From positions 1 through 64,000 of the forward strand of contig NZ_QPIG01000004.1 of NCBI RefSeq assembly GCF_003337215.1: a stretch of DNA of 64,000 bases. Reading direction: 5' to 3'. The stretch comes from Oceanihabitans sediminis. Lineage in GTDB: Bacteria; Bacteroidota; Bacteroidia; Flavobacteriales; Flavobacteriaceae. Positions within the stretch are counted from its first letter, which is position 1. Each line of letters starts with the position of its first letter. The notes under the pieces are model-generated. The model did no database searches and had not been told where the DNA came from. It saw only the letters and a program-made list of their open reading frames with translations. Positions 17,607 to 27,504 of the stretch are shown here, one piece after another. A program made the position numbers and the translations under genes.

Positions 17607-18110
17607 ATGAGCATCAAGACAAACACTATTTTAACAAACGAAGAAATCATTCATAAGATAAGAAGAATTGCTTATCAAATTTATGAAAGTAATGTAAATG
17701 AAGAAAAAGTTATATTAGCAGGAATAGATAGCAATGGGTATATACTAGCCAAGAAGCTAAAAACTGTTTTATCTAAAATATCTACAATAAAACCTGTGCT
17801 TTGCAAAGTTACTATAGATAAAAAGAATCCTTTAAATAAAATTAAAACTTCTATAAGTGCAGAAGAATACACAAACAAATCTGTTGTTCTTATAGATGAT
17901 GTTTTAAATAGCGGAACAACCTTAGTTTACGGGGTGAAACACTTTTTAGACGTTCCTTTAAAACAATTTAAAACTGCTGTTTTGGTAAATAGAAACCATA
18001 AAAAATACCCTGTTAAGGCCGATTTTAAAGGAATTTCACTTTCTACTTCTCTACACGAACATGTAGATGTTATTTTAGAAGGAGATAATTTTGAAGCTTT
18101 CTTAAACTAG
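17607..18110 (+). CDS. Phosphoribosyltransferase-domain protein (PyrR-like)
   Basis: 167-residue type I PRTase with the PRPP loop VVLIDDVLNSGTTL and an N-terminal strand region VILAGIDSNGYILA that resembles PyrR/hypoxanthine PRTases. The substrate base is not identifiable. In Bacteroidota such proteins are usually annotated only as phosphoribosyltransferase. It overlaps the convergent aroK gene by 9 nt, with no terminator between them, so antisense read-through is likely. Confidence 0.8.
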   Translation: MSIKTNTILTNEEIIHKIRRIAYQIYESNVNEEKVILAGIDSNGYILAKKLKTVLSKISTIKPVLCKVTIDKKNPLNKIKTSISAEEYTNKSVVLIDDVLNSGTTLVYGVKHFLDVPLKQFKTAVLVNRNHKKYPVKADFKGISLSTSLHEHVDVILEGDNFEAFLN

Positions 18111-18620
18111 TAATTTTAGTATAGCGTCTAAAATTTCTTTTTGATCTTGGTTTGCATCAACAATAAATGCTGCTTGACTATAATAAGCAGATCTTTCAAA
18201 TAGATGCTTCCCTATATATTCTTGTAAATCTTCTTTTGTTTTAAGATGCGAAATAAGTGGGCGTATATTTGGTTCTACCAGAAGTCTATCAACCAAATTA
18301 GGGATAGACACTTTTAAGTAAATGGTTTTTATAGTAGGATTATTTAACAATAGATTTAAGTTATTTCCATAACACGGCGTCCCTCCTCCTAAACTAATAA
18401 CTGCATCTCCTGGTTGTGCAATTAATTCTTGTAAATATGCAGTTTCTTTTTTTCTAAAATAGATCTCTCCCTTGCTAGAAAATATCTCAAAAATACTCTT
18501 TCCTTCCTTTTTCTCTATAAAAGCATCTAAATCTTGGAAAGAATAACCTATAATTTTGGCGAGTTTTTCCCCTAAAAAGGATTTTCCAGATGCCATATAA
18601 CCAAATAATACTATTTTCAT
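18102..18620 (-). CDS. aroK: Shikimate kinase
   Basis: Phosphorylates shikimate at O3 in the chorismate pathway. 172 residues, normal length, with P-loop GYMASGKS, the shikimate-binding DLDAFIE and the GGGTP motif (VISLGGGTPCYG), and the lid arginine region (EPNIRPLI). Convergent with the PRTase gene, 9-nt overlap. No other aro genes nearby. Confidence 0.95.
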   Translation of the reverse strand: MKIVLFGYMASGKSFLGEKLAKIIGYSFQDLDAFIEKKEGKSIFEIFSSKGEIYFRKKETAYLQELIAQPGDAVISLGGGTPCYGNNLNLLLNNPTIKTIYLKVSIPNLVDRLLVEPNIRPLISHLKTKEDLQEYIGKHLFERSAYYSQAAFIVDANQDQKEILDAILKLLV

Positions 18621-18697
18621 TTAGACCTTATTAACTGATAATTAAAAACATAGATTCACTGTTGCAAAAAAACAAAAAAAAAAATTTATAAAAGCTA

Positions 18698-18727
18698 TTG
18701 TTTTATTAAATATCTGTTCTATATTTG
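18698..18727 (+). promoter_or_regulatory. tRNA-Lys promoter (TTG-N19-TATATTTG)
   Basis: TTG at 18698-18700, 19-nt spacer, TATATTTG at 18720-18727, 24 nt before the mature tRNA. An ideal match to the Bacteroidota consensus. Confidence 0.75.
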
Positions 18728-18751
18728 CACCCTCAATAACGAAAGAACAAT

Positions 18752-18824
18752 GACCGGGTAGCTCAGTTGGTAGAGCATCTCCCTTTTAAGGAGAGGGTCC
18801 TGGGTTCGAGCCCCAGCCCGGTCA
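18752..18824 (+). tRNA. tRNA-Lys (TTT)
   Basis: 73-nt cloverleaf with acceptor GACCGGG/CCCGGTC, D arm GCTC...GAGC, anticodon stem TCTCC/GGAGA around the loop CTTTTAA (anticodon TTT), and T loop GGTTCGAGC. The 3' CCA is not encoded. Followed directly by a terminator. Confidence 0.96.
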
Positions 18825-18826
18825 CA

Positions 18827-18856
18827 AAAAAAGTTAAGCATTTGCTTAACTTTTTT
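18827..18856 (+). terminator. Terminator after tRNA-Lys
   Basis: AAAAAAGTTAAGCA/TGCTTAACTTTTTT perfect 14-bp stem with a 2-nt spacer and a T run, starting 3 nt after the tRNA. tRNA-Leu lies only 29 nt further and lacks a clear promoter of its own, so the hairpin may be partly read through or may also act in processing. Confidence 0.75.
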
Positions 18857-18884
18857 TTATTTATATTATCTTGTAATTATAATT

Positions 18885-18968
18885 GCACACGTGGCGGAAT
18901 TGGTAGACGCGCTAGCTTGAGGGGTTAGTATCCATTAGGATGTGGAAGTTCGAATCTTCTCGTGTGCA
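18885..18968 (+). tRNA. tRNA-Leu (GAG)
   Basis: 84-nt class II tRNA with long variable arm (TATCCATTAGGATG region). Acceptor GCACACG/CGTGTGC, anticodon stem CTAGC/GTTAG with loop TTGAGGG (anticodon GAG), T loop GTTCGAATC. CCA is not encoded. Confidence 0.95.
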
Positions 18969-19027
18969 CTAATAAACAAATTACCTACCTTACTTAGTTT
19001 CCCCTTATACTTATTTCAAAAGAATTT

Positions 19028-19591
19028 CTAAGCCTTCAAAAGCTTTTCTAATAGACTTCTTACACTATCACTATTCCAATTGGCAGCTCCTGTTTTATCC
19101 ATTACGATAGCTCCAGATTTGTCGATAATATAAGTTTGAGGAATACTTGTGGTATTGAAATTACGTGGAGGGTTGGATAAAGACTGATAGAATTTAAAAT
19201 TATAATCGTTTTTATCCTTAAAATCTTTAATCGTTTTTAGGTTTTCATTTGAAACCAATAGAAATACAACACGATCTTTATAATCGGTAAACAAATCATC
19301 TATATTTGGCATTTCAGCTATACAAGGTGGGCACCAAGTAGCCCAAAAGTTGATAAAAACTACTTTTCCTTGTGCTTCTTTAAAATTATATGTATTCCCT
19401 TCTGGATCTACAAGATTCCAATTATAGGAAGCTACTTGCTCTCGCTTATCTTCTTTAATTTCAGACGGGTTTATCAAGGCCATTCCTTTATGCATAAAAA
19501 CTTGAATTGGTTTTCGAGTCTGCGGTATTATTAATAACGCAATCACGATTACAAAAATGATATTACTTGGGCTAAACTTTGATTTTTTCAT
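19028..19591 (-). CDS. TlpA-like thiol-disulfide oxidoreductase
   Basis: 187-residue protein anchored by one N-terminal helix (IIFVIVIALLIIPQ) with a periplasmic thioredoxin-fold domain from about residue 55. The active site is WCPPC (C87, C90) in VVFINFWATWCPPC, and cis-Pro is in TSIPQTYIID. This type supplies reducing equivalents for cytochrome c maturation or envelope thiol repair (ResA/TlpA group); the exact partner is not shown. Downstream of aconitase on the same strand but separated by a terminator. Confidence 0.88.
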   Translation of the reverse strand: MKKSKFSPSNIIFVIVIALLIIPQTRKPIQVFMHKGMALINPSEIKEDKREQVASYNWNLVDPEGNTYNFKEAQGKVVFINFWATWCPPCIAEMPNIDDLFTDYKDRVVFLLVSNENLKTIKDFKDKNDYNFKFYQSLSNPPRNFNTTSIPQTYIIDKSGAIVMDKTGAANWNSDSVRSLLEKLLKA

Positions 19592-19643
19592 TCCTTTAAT
19601 TTAAACAACTTAGACGTTGTGACATTTCATTTCTTACAATAAA

Positions 19644-19673
19644 AAAACTCCTGAAAGTACATTCAGGAGTTTT
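19644..19673 (-). terminator. Terminator of the aconitase gene
   Basis: AAAACTCCTGAA/TTCAGGAGTTTT, 12-bp perfect stem, 6-nt loop, with an A/T-rich flank giving a U run on the minus strand, 29 nt after the aconitase stop. Confidence 0.8.
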
Positions 19674-19701
19674 AAATATATTATTAATTAAAATAAGCTA
19701 A

Positions 19702-21972
19702 TTAAGCGTTATTTTCCTTTTTAATTAAGTTTAATGCAGAACCTTCATTATACCAATCAATTTGTGCTTGGTTATATGTGTGGTTTAATTTAATAACATC
19801 TTTGCTTCCATCTGTATGAACCACTTCTAATGTTAATTGCTTATCTGGAGCAAATTCATTTAAATCTACAAAATTGAATGTATCATCTTCTTGAATTAAA
19901 TCGTAATCTGTTTCATTAGCAAAAGTTAAACCTAACATACCTTGTTTCTTAAGGTTTGTTTCGTGAATTCTAGCAAAAGATTTTACAATAACAGCGGCAA
20001 CACCTAAATGTCTAGGCTCCATTGCAGCGTGCTCTCTTGAAGAACCTTCACCGTAGTTATGATCTCCAACAACAACTGTGTGAACCCCTGCAGCTTTGTA
20101 AGCTCTAGCAGTATCAGGAACTCCTCCGTATTCACCAGTTAATTGGTTTTTAACAAAGTTAGTTTTCATTCCGAAAGCATTCACAGCTCCAATTAACATA
20201 TTGTTAGAAATATTATCTAAATGTCCTCTAAAACGTAACCATGGTCCAGCCATAGAAATGTGGTCTGTTGTACATTTTCCGAAAGCTTTAATTAATAATT
20301 TAGCTCCTTCAATTTTGTTTCCTAATGGTTTGAAAGGCGTAAGTAATTGAAGTCTTTCTGAAGTTGGACTCACACTTACTTCTACTTTACTTCCATCTAC
20401 AACTGGCTCAACATACCCTGCATCTTCCACAGCGAAACCTTTTGGAGGTAATTCCCATCCAGTTGGTTCATCAAACATAACTTCTTGACCTTCTTCGTTA
20501 ATTAACTTATCAGTCATTGGGTTAAAATCCAATCTACCAGAAATTGCAATAGCTGCGGTTAATTCTGGAGAAGCTACGAAAGCGTGTGTGTTTGGGTTTC
20601 CGTCTGCACGTTTAGCAAAGTTTCTATTGAAAGAATGTACAATACTGTTTTTAGGTGCATTTTTAGGATCGCTATATCTAGCCCATTGTCCGATACATGG
20701 TCCACAAGCGTTTGTAAATATTTTAGCATCTAATTGTTCGAAGATTCCTAAAATACCATCTCTTTCTGCTGTATAACGAACTTGCTCTGAACCTGGGTTA
20801 ATACCAAGTTCTGCTTTCATTTTTAATCCTTTATCAATTGCTTGTTGAGCGATAGAAGATGCTCTTGATAAATCTTCATAAGAAGAGTTTGTACAAGAAC
20901 CAATTAATCCCCACTCTACTTGTAATGGCCATTCATTAGCTGTAGCTTTCTCTGTCATTTCTTTACCAACTGTAGTTGATAAGTCTGGAGTGAAAGGTCC
21001 GTTTAATAATGGTCCTAATTCTGATAAGTTAATATCTATTACTTGGTCAAAATATTGTTCTGGGTTAGCATATACTTCTGCATCTGCAGTAAGATATTCT
21101 TTTACTTTATTTGCTTCATCTGCAACATCTGCTCTATCTGTAGCACGTAAATAACGCTCCATAGATTCGTCGTAACCAAAAGTAGAAGTTGTTGCTCCTA
21201 TTTCTGCCCCCATATTACAAATAGTTCCTTTTCCTGTACAAGACATTGCTGTAGCTCCAGGTCCGAAATACTCAACAATAGCTCCTGTTCCACCTTTAGC
21301 AGTAAGGATTTCAGCTACTTTTAAGATTACATCCTTTGGCGCTGTCCATCCAGAAAGTTTTCCTGTTAAACGTACACCAATTAATTTCGGGAATTTTAAT
21401 TCCCAAGCCATTCCTGCCATTACATCCACTGCATCTGCTCCACCAACACCAATAGCAACCATTCCTAATCCTCCAGCGTTTACTGTATGAGAATCTGTTC
21501 CAATCATCATTCCTCCAGGGAAAGCATAATTTTCAAGAACTACTTGGTGAATAATACCAGCTCCAGGTTTCCAGAAACCTATTCCGTATTTATTTGATAC
21601 AGAAGCTAAGAATTCAAAAACTTCACTACTCACAGAGTTAGCGTGTTTTAAATCTTTTGCAGCTCCTTCTTTAGCTTGGATTAAGTGATCACAGTGTACT
21701 GTTGTAGGAACAGCCACTTTAGGCTTTCCTGCTTGCATAAATTGCAATAATGCCATTTGCGCAGTAGCATCTTGACATGCAATTCGATCTGGTGCAAAAT
21801 CCACATAATCTTTACCTCTAGTAAAAGCTTTAGTTGCTTTACCATCCCAAAGGTGATTATATAATATTTTCTCTGAAAGTGTTAACGGTCTTCCAACAAC
21901 GTCACGTGCAGCGTCTACACGTTCAGCCATTTGGCTATAGACCTTTTTTATCATATCGATATCGAATGCCAT
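19702..21972 (-). CDS. acn: Aconitate hydratase (mitochondrial-type)
   Basis: TCA-cycle enzyme converting citrate to isocitrate through a [4Fe-4S] cluster. 756 residues, the length of the mitochondrial-type family and shorter than E. coli AcnA/AcnB. Cluster ligands are visible in [14 protein letters not shown] and [11 protein letters not shown]. Substrate-binding motifs include [35 protein letters not shown] and the swivel-domain [15 protein letters not shown]. It is preceded by a 324-bp regulatory-looking gap and followed by a terminator, so it appears monocistronic. Confidence 0.97.
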   Translation of the reverse strand: MAFDIDMIKKVYSQMAERVDAARDVVGRPLTLSEKILYNHLWDGKATKAFTRGKDYVDFAPDRIACQDATAQMALLQFMQAGKPKVAVPTTVHCDHLIQAKEGAAKDLKHANSVSSEVFEFLASVSNKYGIGFWKPGAGIIHQVVLENYAFPGGMMIGTDSHTVNAGGLGMVAIGVGGADAVDVMAGMAWELKFPKLIGVRLTGKLSGWTAPKDVILKVAEILTAKGGTGAIVEYFGPGATAMSCTGKGTICNMGAEIGATTSTFGYDESMERYLRATDRADVADEANKVKEYLTADAEVYANPEQYFDQVIDINLSELGPLLNGPFTPDLSTTVGKEMTEKATANEWPLQVEWGLIGSCTNSSYEDLSRASSIAQQAIDKGLKMKAELGINPGSEQVRYTAERDGILGIFEQLDAKIFTNACGPCIGQWARYSDPKNAPKNSIVHSFNRNFAKRADGNPNTHAFVASPELTAAIAISGRLDFNPMTDKLINEEGQEVMFDEPTGWELPPKGFAVEDAGYVEPVVDGSKVEVSVSPTSERLQLLTPFKPLGNKIEGAKLLIKAFGKCTTDHISMAGPWLRFRGHLDNISNNMLIGAVNAFGMKTNFVKNQLTGEYGGVPDTARAYKAAGVHTVVVGDHNYGEGSSREHAAMEPRHLGVAAVIVKSFARIHETNLKKQGMLGLTFANETDYDLIQEDDTFNFVDLNEFAPDKQLTLEVVHTDGSKDVIKLNHTYNQAQIDWYNEGSALNLIKKENNA

Positions 21973-22296
21973 AAAGTATATTTTTAAGTTATAATTAAAA
22001 TTCGTTTAAAGTCTTGCAAATTTACGAAAATTAATAGAATTTAGAAAGTAATTAGTGATATCGAAAAAACTTTAAAAATAATTCAAAATTCCGCTATTTC
22101 ATATCATACAAAATAGCAAAAAAGCAAAATATGCAGAATAATTATTAAAAATTAACAAATCATCACCCTAAAAATACCTGTTATTTTATGCAGAATGATT
22201 TTAAACTAGACATCTTTTGAAACTGAAAATAAAGCTAAGAGATTGCTTTATACTCTAGAAGCAAATAATTATTTGTAAATAAAATTAGAAAACCCG
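21973..22296. other. 324-bp intergenic region upstream of aconitase
   Basis: It holds a minus-strand TAAATTTG (22017-22024) about 45 nt before the aconitase ATG, a likely -7 element, and two copies of TATGCAGAATRATT at 22130-22143 and 22187-22200 (one mismatch, 57 bp apart). No ORF or terminator for the moxR operon is obvious. Confidence 0.45.
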
Positions 22297-23250
22297 CTAA
22301 AACAAACTTTGGATAATTTGTTCTTCTGTAATCCCTTCTGCCTCTGCTTTATAATTTTTAATTATTCTATGACGTAGAATTCCTGCTGATACAGCTTGTA
22401 TATTTTCAATATCAGGAGAGAATTTCCCATGAATAACAGCATGCGTTTTTGCTGCTAAAATTAAATTTTGTGAAGCTCTTGGACCTGCTCCCCAATCTAT
22501 ATAATTCTTTACAAGGTCTGCAGCGGCATCGCTATTTGGTCTCGTTTTCCCAACCATTTTTACCGCGTATTCAATTACATTATCTGCTACAGGAATACGG
22601 CGAATTAATTGTTGAAAATCTATAATTTCTTGTGCATTGAACAAAGCATTTACAGTGGATTTTACATCTGTAGTAGTTGCTTTTACAACCTGTACTTCTT
22701 CTTCAAAAGAAGGATATTCTAGATTTATAGCAAACATAAATCTATCTAACTGTGCTTCAGGTAAAGGATAAGTACCCTCTTGCTCAATTGGATTTTGTGT
22801 AGCTAGCACAAAATAAGGTAAGTTTAATTTATAATGATGACCTGCAACAGTTACAGAGCGCTCCTGCATTGCCTCTAAAAGGGCTGCTTGCGTTTTTGGA
22901 GGGGTTCTGTTAATTTCATCTGCAAGAATAATATTGGCGAAAATTGGACCTTTTATAAATTTAAAGTTTCGATTTTCGTCTAATATTTCACTACCAAGAA
23001 TATCACTAGGCATTAAATCTGGCGTAAACTGAATACGTTTAAAATCTAATCCTAAAGCCTGAGCAATTGTATTTACCATTAAGGTTTTTGCTAAACCTGG
23101 TACACCAATCAATAAAGAGTGTCCTCCTGAAAAGACAGAAATTAAGATTTGGCTCACCACCTCATCTTGACCAATAATTACTTTGGCAATTTCTTGCTTT
23201 AGGTCCTTATACTTCTTTACAAATTGTTCTACAGCTGCTACGTCAGACAT
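22297..23250 (-). CDS. MoxR-family AAA+ ATPase
   Basis: 317-residue cytoplasmic AAA+ chaperone-like ATPase with Walker A GVPGLAKT, Walker B IILADEINRTPPKTQAALLEAMQE, sensor-1 ATQNPIEQEGTYPLPEAQLDRF and the arginine region GAGPRASQNL. MoxR proteins mature or insert partner proteins, usually VWA/DUF58 proteins; none is adjacent here. Instead it sits 1 nt after a SurA-like isomerase gene and ends an operon of three periplasmic folding factors. A second MoxR gene at 38.8 kb has the usual DUF58 partner. Confidence 0.93.
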   Translation of the reverse strand: MSDVAAVEQFVKKYKDLKQEIAKVIIGQDEVVSQILISVFSGGHSLLIGVPGLAKTLMVNTIAQALGLDFKRIQFTPDLMPSDILGSEILDENRNFKFIKGPIFANIILADEINRTPPKTQAALLEAMQERSVTVAGHHYKLNLPYFVLATQNPIEQEGTYPLPEAQLDRFMFAINLEYPSFEEEVQVVKATTTDVKSTVNALFNAQEIIDFQQLIRRIPVADNVIEYAVKMVGKTRPNSDAAADLVKNYIDWGAGPRASQNLILAAKTHAVIHGKFSPDIENIQAVSAGILRHRIIKNYKAEAEGITEEQIIQSLF

Positions 23251-23251
23251 A

Positions 23252-24712
23252 TTATTTTTTTAACCAGTTACTAGAAAAATCACAGTCTCTATGGTCTGCA
23301 TTAATTTTAATGTAGGTATCCATGATTTTTTGATTTTGCCACTCGCCAATAGCTTTAAATCTTTTTTCTGTTAAAGCTAGCTCTTTAATTTTCAAATAAT
23401 CACGAGAGTAATCTGCTTCGTGCTCATTTACTCTATCTGTAACTCGTAATATTTTAAATTTGATTTTTCCTGTTCTGTCTTGATCTTTTAAAACCAAGCT
23501 AATTTCGTCATCTTTTAAACTTTGAATTTGTGTATACAGTTCTGTATCCATTTTAGTTAATTCAAAATTATAATCTTGGGTTGCAGGGTTAATTAAGAAT
23601 CCTCCTTCACTTCTAGTTTCCTTTTCGTCACTGTATTTTCTGGCTGCTTCTTCAAAAGTAATTTCTTCTTTAATTAATTGCTCACGAATTCCTTCTAATT
23701 TTTCTTTTGCTTCATTAATTGCTGCTGAAGAAACGCTTGGAATTAATAATATATGACGAACATCGTATTCTTGTCCTCTAATTTTTTCTAATTGAATGAT
23801 ATGGTATCCGAAATCTGTTTCAAATGGATCTGAAATTTCTCCTTCTTGTAAAGAAAAAGCAACATCTCTAAATTCTTTTACCATTAAAGGCTTTTCACGG
23901 TGTAAGGTATATAAACCTCCTTTTGCTACTGAAGCTTTATCATCGGTATAAAGCACTACTTTAGAACGGAAACTTGCTCCGTTTTCTAATACATCTGCTT
24001 TAAATTCTTTTAATCTGTTTATAACCTTTTCAATTTCCTCTGAAGAAACCTTTGGTTCTATAACTATTTGAGAAACTTTTAATTCTGTACCAAAAGTTGG
24101 TCTTTCATCTTTAGGAATTGCATTAAAGAAAACTCTCACCTCTTCTGGTGTAACTTCAATTTCATCAATAATTTTGCTTTGCATACGCTTAGCTAACTCA
24201 TTGTTTTTATTGATTTGATACATTTCTTCTCTAAAGCTTTTTTCGTCTTCTTTTTTATAAAAGTCTAAAAGCTTTTGCATGTCTCCACCTGTCTGTGCTA
24301 AAAATTGTTGAATTTGATAATCTACATTCGAACGAATTTCTGCTTCAGAAACCTCAATACTATCTTGTACTGCGTGGTGTGCGTATAGTTTATTTTCTAA
24401 TAAAGAACCAAAGATCTGGCATCTTGGAATATCTTCTGTAGATACTCCCTGGGCTTTCATTTGTAAAATGGTTTTATCAATGTCTGAGTCTAAGATAATG
24501 TGTTCACCAACTACTGCAGCAACTCCATCTACTTTTATGGCTTGTAAGGAATTAACACTATCTGTTACAGATATTGCTTTTACTTCTTCTTTTACCTCAT
24601 CTTCAATAATCTCTTGGGCTGTGATTGTACCTGAGATTAATACTGCTATACTTAATATAAGTAGGTGTTTCAATTTATTTATAGATTTCAAATTGTTTGT
24701 TTTTAATTGCAT
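23252..24712 (-). CDS. SurA-like periplasmic peptidyl-prolyl isomerase
   Basis: Exported chaperone of about 470-486 residues. The signal sequence (LLILSIAVLISGTITAQ) is followed by a SurA N-terminal helical domain (VDGVAAVVGEHIILDSDIDK) and two parvulin domains (about 210-320 and 325-430; FGYHIIQLEKI, DVRHILLIP, YSDEKETRSEGG). It should assist outer-membrane protein folding. The ATG at 24712 overlaps the upstream gene by 38 nt; a TTG at 24673, just after the upstream stop, would give the compact start MKHLLILS and is a credible alternative. Confidence 0.85.
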   Translation of the reverse strand: MQLKTNNLKSINKLKHLLILSIAVLISGTITAQEIIEDEVKEEVKAISVTDSVNSLQAIKVDGVAAVVGEHIILDSDIDKTILQMKAQGVSTEDIPRCQIFGSLLENKLYAHHAVQDSIEVSEAEIRSNVDYQIQQFLAQTGGDMQKLLDFYKKEDEKSFREEMYQINKNNELAKRMQSKIIDEIEVTPEEVRVFFNAIPKDERPTFGTELKVSQIVIEPKVSSEEIEKVINRLKEFKADVLENGASFRSKVVLYTDDKASVAKGGLYTLHREKPLMVKEFRDVAFSLQEGEISDPFETDFGYHIIQLEKIRGQEYDVRHILLIPSVSSAAINEAKEKLEGIREQLIKEEITFEEAARKYSDEKETRSEGGFLINPATQDYNFELTKMDTELYTQIQSLKDDEISLVLKDQDRTGKIKFKILRVTDRVNEHEADYSRDYLKIKELALTEKRFKAIGEWQNQKIMDTYIKINADHRDCDFSSNWLKK

Positions 24713-25538
24713 CTTTTGTGATATCCTTTTCTAATTCTCTTATTTTCTGTAATTTCCTTTTATTAATGACAATTTGGTTTATTGTTGGTTTTACATACTC
24801 TAAAGGAGCAGTACTGTTTTGCAATAGTACATCATTAATTTGCATCAAATATAAACCTAATGAGTCTTTGAGTTGTATAAAATTAGATTTTTTTAACAAT
24901 TGCTCACTATTTTCATAATTTATTGCTGGAATCTTATCTATTACTTGACTCCATCGTATCCAAATAGAATCATTTAAAGAATAAGATTTAAACTGGATAG
25001 AAATAGAATCTAAATTCCTTTTATCCGCTTCATTAAATCTTTTAAATTTCTTGGTTATTTCCTTTTCATCATCGTCTTGCATCTTCTTGTCTAGATTAAT
25101 ATATCTAAACTTTACAAGTTCTTCATTTAATTTAAACGCTTCTGTATTTTCAACGTAATAAGCTTCTGCTTCTTCCATAGAAACAGTAGTATCAATATCT
25201 CTATTTACCAAAGCTTCTAAGTATGCTTTAGAATATAAATCGTTTTTATATTGTTCTACCAATCTATTAAATTGGTTTAGTTTTTCTTCGTTTAAGTTTC
25301 GCTTTGCTCCTTGAACTAATAGTTGTTGCGTTGCCCAACCTGTAATATAGTTATTTATCATCATGGTGCTATCTTGTTTTGATACACCTTCTGAAATTAA
25401 ATCTGCAATATCCTCTTTATACAAATAGGTTTCATGCACTCTTGCTACTGGAACTTTTTCCTCTGTTTTTTTTAAGTAATGACACCCACTAAGAACTAGT
25501 GAAATAAATAAAATTATTATGTAGGGCTTTAATTTCAA
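24675..25538 (-). CDS. SurA_N-like lipoprotein without isomerase domain
   Basis: 287-residue lipoprotein, lipobox LVLSGC (Cys19). The mature part begins with VARVHETYLYKEDIADL, a degenerate SurA/PpiC N-terminal start, then long amphipathic helices; no parvulin active-site motif is seen. It resembles the chaperone half of SurA with the isomerase domains lost. Middle of the operon, 1 nt after the double-parvulin gene and overlapping or abutting the SurA-like gene. Function is inferred only from context. Confidence 0.7.
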   Translation of the reverse strand: MKLKPYIIILFISLVLSGCHYLKKTEEKVPVARVHETYLYKEDIADLISEGVSKQDSTMMINNYITGWATQQLLVQGAKRNLNEEKLNQFNRLVEQYKNDLYSKAYLEALVNRDIDTTVSMEEAEAYYVENTEAFKLNEELVKFRYINLDKKMQDDDEKEITKKFKRFNEADKRNLDSISIQFKSYSLNDSIWIRWSQVIDKIPAINYENSEQLLKKSNFIQLKDSLGLYLMQINDVLLQNSTAPLEYVKPTINQIVINKRKLQKIRELEKDITKDAIKNKQFEIYK

Positions 25539-25539
25539 A

Positions 25540-27471
25540 CTATTGGTTTAATTGATTTTTTACGGCTTTTAAAACGTCTTTATTTATAGAAACAACATAT
25601 TTTTCTGCTAACGAAGTTAGCCATTTTTTTTCTTTTTCATCTTGAAAGTCGCTATCTACTCTGCCTTTTGCTTCCTCATAAGTCATAGTACTTTTAGGAA
25701 GAACCTCAACAACTTTTACTACAACGAAAGAATCATTATGATTGCATATTTTAGACACTCCTTTTTTAAACGGAAGGTTTTCTGGTAAAGCTTGATGATT
25801 CGCCTCCATAGTACCAGAAGTAAACAATACACGGACTTCATTTTTAGTATTCATTACTTTTTTAATGTCTTCAAACGTTTTACCTGCTTTAAGCAACTTA
25901 GCAACTTTGTTTATATCTTTCTTTTTTGCTGAAGAAGCCACAACTGCCTCTACACGCTCATTATAAAAATAATTCTTTTTGTTAGCATTATAGAATTCCT
26001 GAACCGCAATAGTATCTTGAGAAGCTGCTCTCCATATTTTACGTTCCATTAAGTCGAATAACAACAATCCGTCTCTATATTCTCCTAAAATATGGGCATA
26101 ATCTTCATTTTCAAATTCTAATTTTTCTTCTTCGTAAGTAAGCAAGCTAGTCTCTAAAAAGTCTTTATAAGCGTTTTCCACTATATCGTTAAGCGAAAGA
26201 TTTTTTGAAACCCTTCTTCGGCTTTTTAATAAGTAATTTGCAAAATCAGCATTCGTTATTTCTTTATTTTCTATCGTTAGAAAGATTTTATCTGCAGAAA
26301 AATCTTTAGGAGTTTCCCATTGGTTTTTATAATAATCATCATTTAATATGGAAACAAAATACGTTAGCCCGGCATCTGCATTAGAAATAGTATATCTTTC
26401 TTTTAATTTATTTACTCTTGAAGTACTAATTAATTTAGAACGACTATCTTTTTTTACCTTAGCTTCTAAAGTATGTTTTGCTTCTTCAAAAGTTGGTACT
26501 GCTATTTTGTCTAAAAGTTTTACAATATGCCAACCGAAACTAGTTTTAAAAGGTTTGGTACAAGCACCTATTTTATCTATAGCAAAAGCTGCATCTTCAA
26601 ATTCTTGAGAACGAAGCTCTCCTCCAGAAAAAGGCTGAAGCTCTCCGCCGTTGTTTGCTGTGCTTTTATCTTCTGAAAATTGTTTCGCTAAAGATTTAAA
26701 GTCCTCTCCTTGTTGTATTTTTTTATAAATATCTTGAATTCTATCTTCAGCATCTTCCTTTTCTAGACCTACCATAATATGCGCCACTTTACGTTTTCCT
26801 CTGTCCTTTCGTTTATTATGAACTAAGACAATATGATAACCAAAGGAACTTTTAAAAGGTTTTGAAATCTCCCCTACTGGAGTATTGTATGCTGCATTTT
26901 CAAATTCATAAACCATTTTAAATCCTGAGAAATAACCTAAATCTTCAGCAAAAGTGGTTTCTCCGTCATGAACATCTTCTTGAACTTTTTCAAAACCTTC
27001 GTTCACAACGCGATCTCTTAATTTCATTAGTTTGTTATAAACCTCTAAAGTATCTGCTGGTTTTGCATCTTCATCTAATCTTATTAAAATGTGAGAAGCT
27101 TCAACTTCATTAGTTGTACGCTCATAAGCTTCATTGACCAATGCTTCGGTAACTTTATTATCAGCCAAATGACTTTTTGCTAATTGGCGTTTATAATTAT
27201 TTAATTCTCTAATGTATTTTGGCAAAGTATCTAAACCTAAAGACTTAGCTTCTTTCAGTTTCAATTTATAATCTACAAAAAGCTTTAAATAAGCATCTAT
27301 ATCTTTTTGAGATTCATCTTTTACCAGATCTAAATTCTTATTAAAAACGCGAATAAATTCTGAAGCATAAACAGGATCATTATCTACAGTAAACAATACA
27401 TCTTCATTCTTATTTTGTGCCTGAAAACTTATGGTAAATAGTAAGAAGAGAAGGATTGAAAAAAATTTCAT
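25540..27471 (-). CDS. PpiC-type peptidyl-prolyl isomerase with two parvulin domains
   Basis: 643-residue exported protein; signal peptide MKFFSILLFLLFTISFQAQ. An N-terminal SurA-like segment (VLFTVDNDPVYASEFIRVF) precedes two parvulin domains at about 125-220 (ASHILIRL, FGYHIVLVHNK) and 230-325 (VAHIMVGL, NGGELQPF, FGWHIVKLLDK), and a long alpha-rich C-terminal half unlike E. coli SurA. First gene of the four-gene operon ending in moxR, with a good consensus promoter upstream. Confidence 0.87.
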   Translation of the reverse strand: MKFFSILLFLLFTISFQAQNKNEDVLFTVDNDPVYASEFIRVFNKNLDLVKDESQKDIDAYLKLFVDYKLKLKEAKSLGLDTLPKYIRELNNYKRQLAKSHLADNKVTEALVNEAYERTTNEVEASHILIRLDEDAKPADTLEVYNKLMKLRDRVVNEGFEKVQEDVHDGETTFAEDLGYFSGFKMVYEFENAAYNTPVGEISKPFKSSFGYHIVLVHNKRKDRGKRKVAHIMVGLEKEDAEDRIQDIYKKIQQGEDFKSLAKQFSEDKSTANNGGELQPFSGGELRSQEFEDAAFAIDKIGACTKPFKTSFGWHIVKLLDKIAVPTFEEAKHTLEAKVKKDSRSKLISTSRVNKLKERYTISNADAGLTYFVSILNDDYYKNQWETPKDFSADKIFLTIENKEITNADFANYLLKSRRRVSKNLSLNDIVENAYKDFLETSLLTYEEEKLEFENEDYAHILGEYRDGLLLFDLMERKIWRAASQDTIAVQEFYNANKKNYFYNERVEAVVASSAKKKDINKVAKLLKAGKTFEDIKKVMNTKNEVRVLFTSGTMEANHQALPENLPFKKGVSKICNHNDSFVVVKVVEVLPKSTMTYEEAKGRVDSDFQDEKEKKWLTSLAEKYVVSINKDVLKAVKNQLNQ

Positions 27472-27504
27472 AATCTGTATCTGTATTAATAGTTTAGATG
27501 CTTA

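Noticed and set aside
18827-18856. Attenuator between tRNA-Lys and tRNA-Leu
   Set aside because: It behaves as an ordinary tRNA terminator; there is no leader peptide or competing structure, only uncertainty about a promoter for tRNA-Leu.
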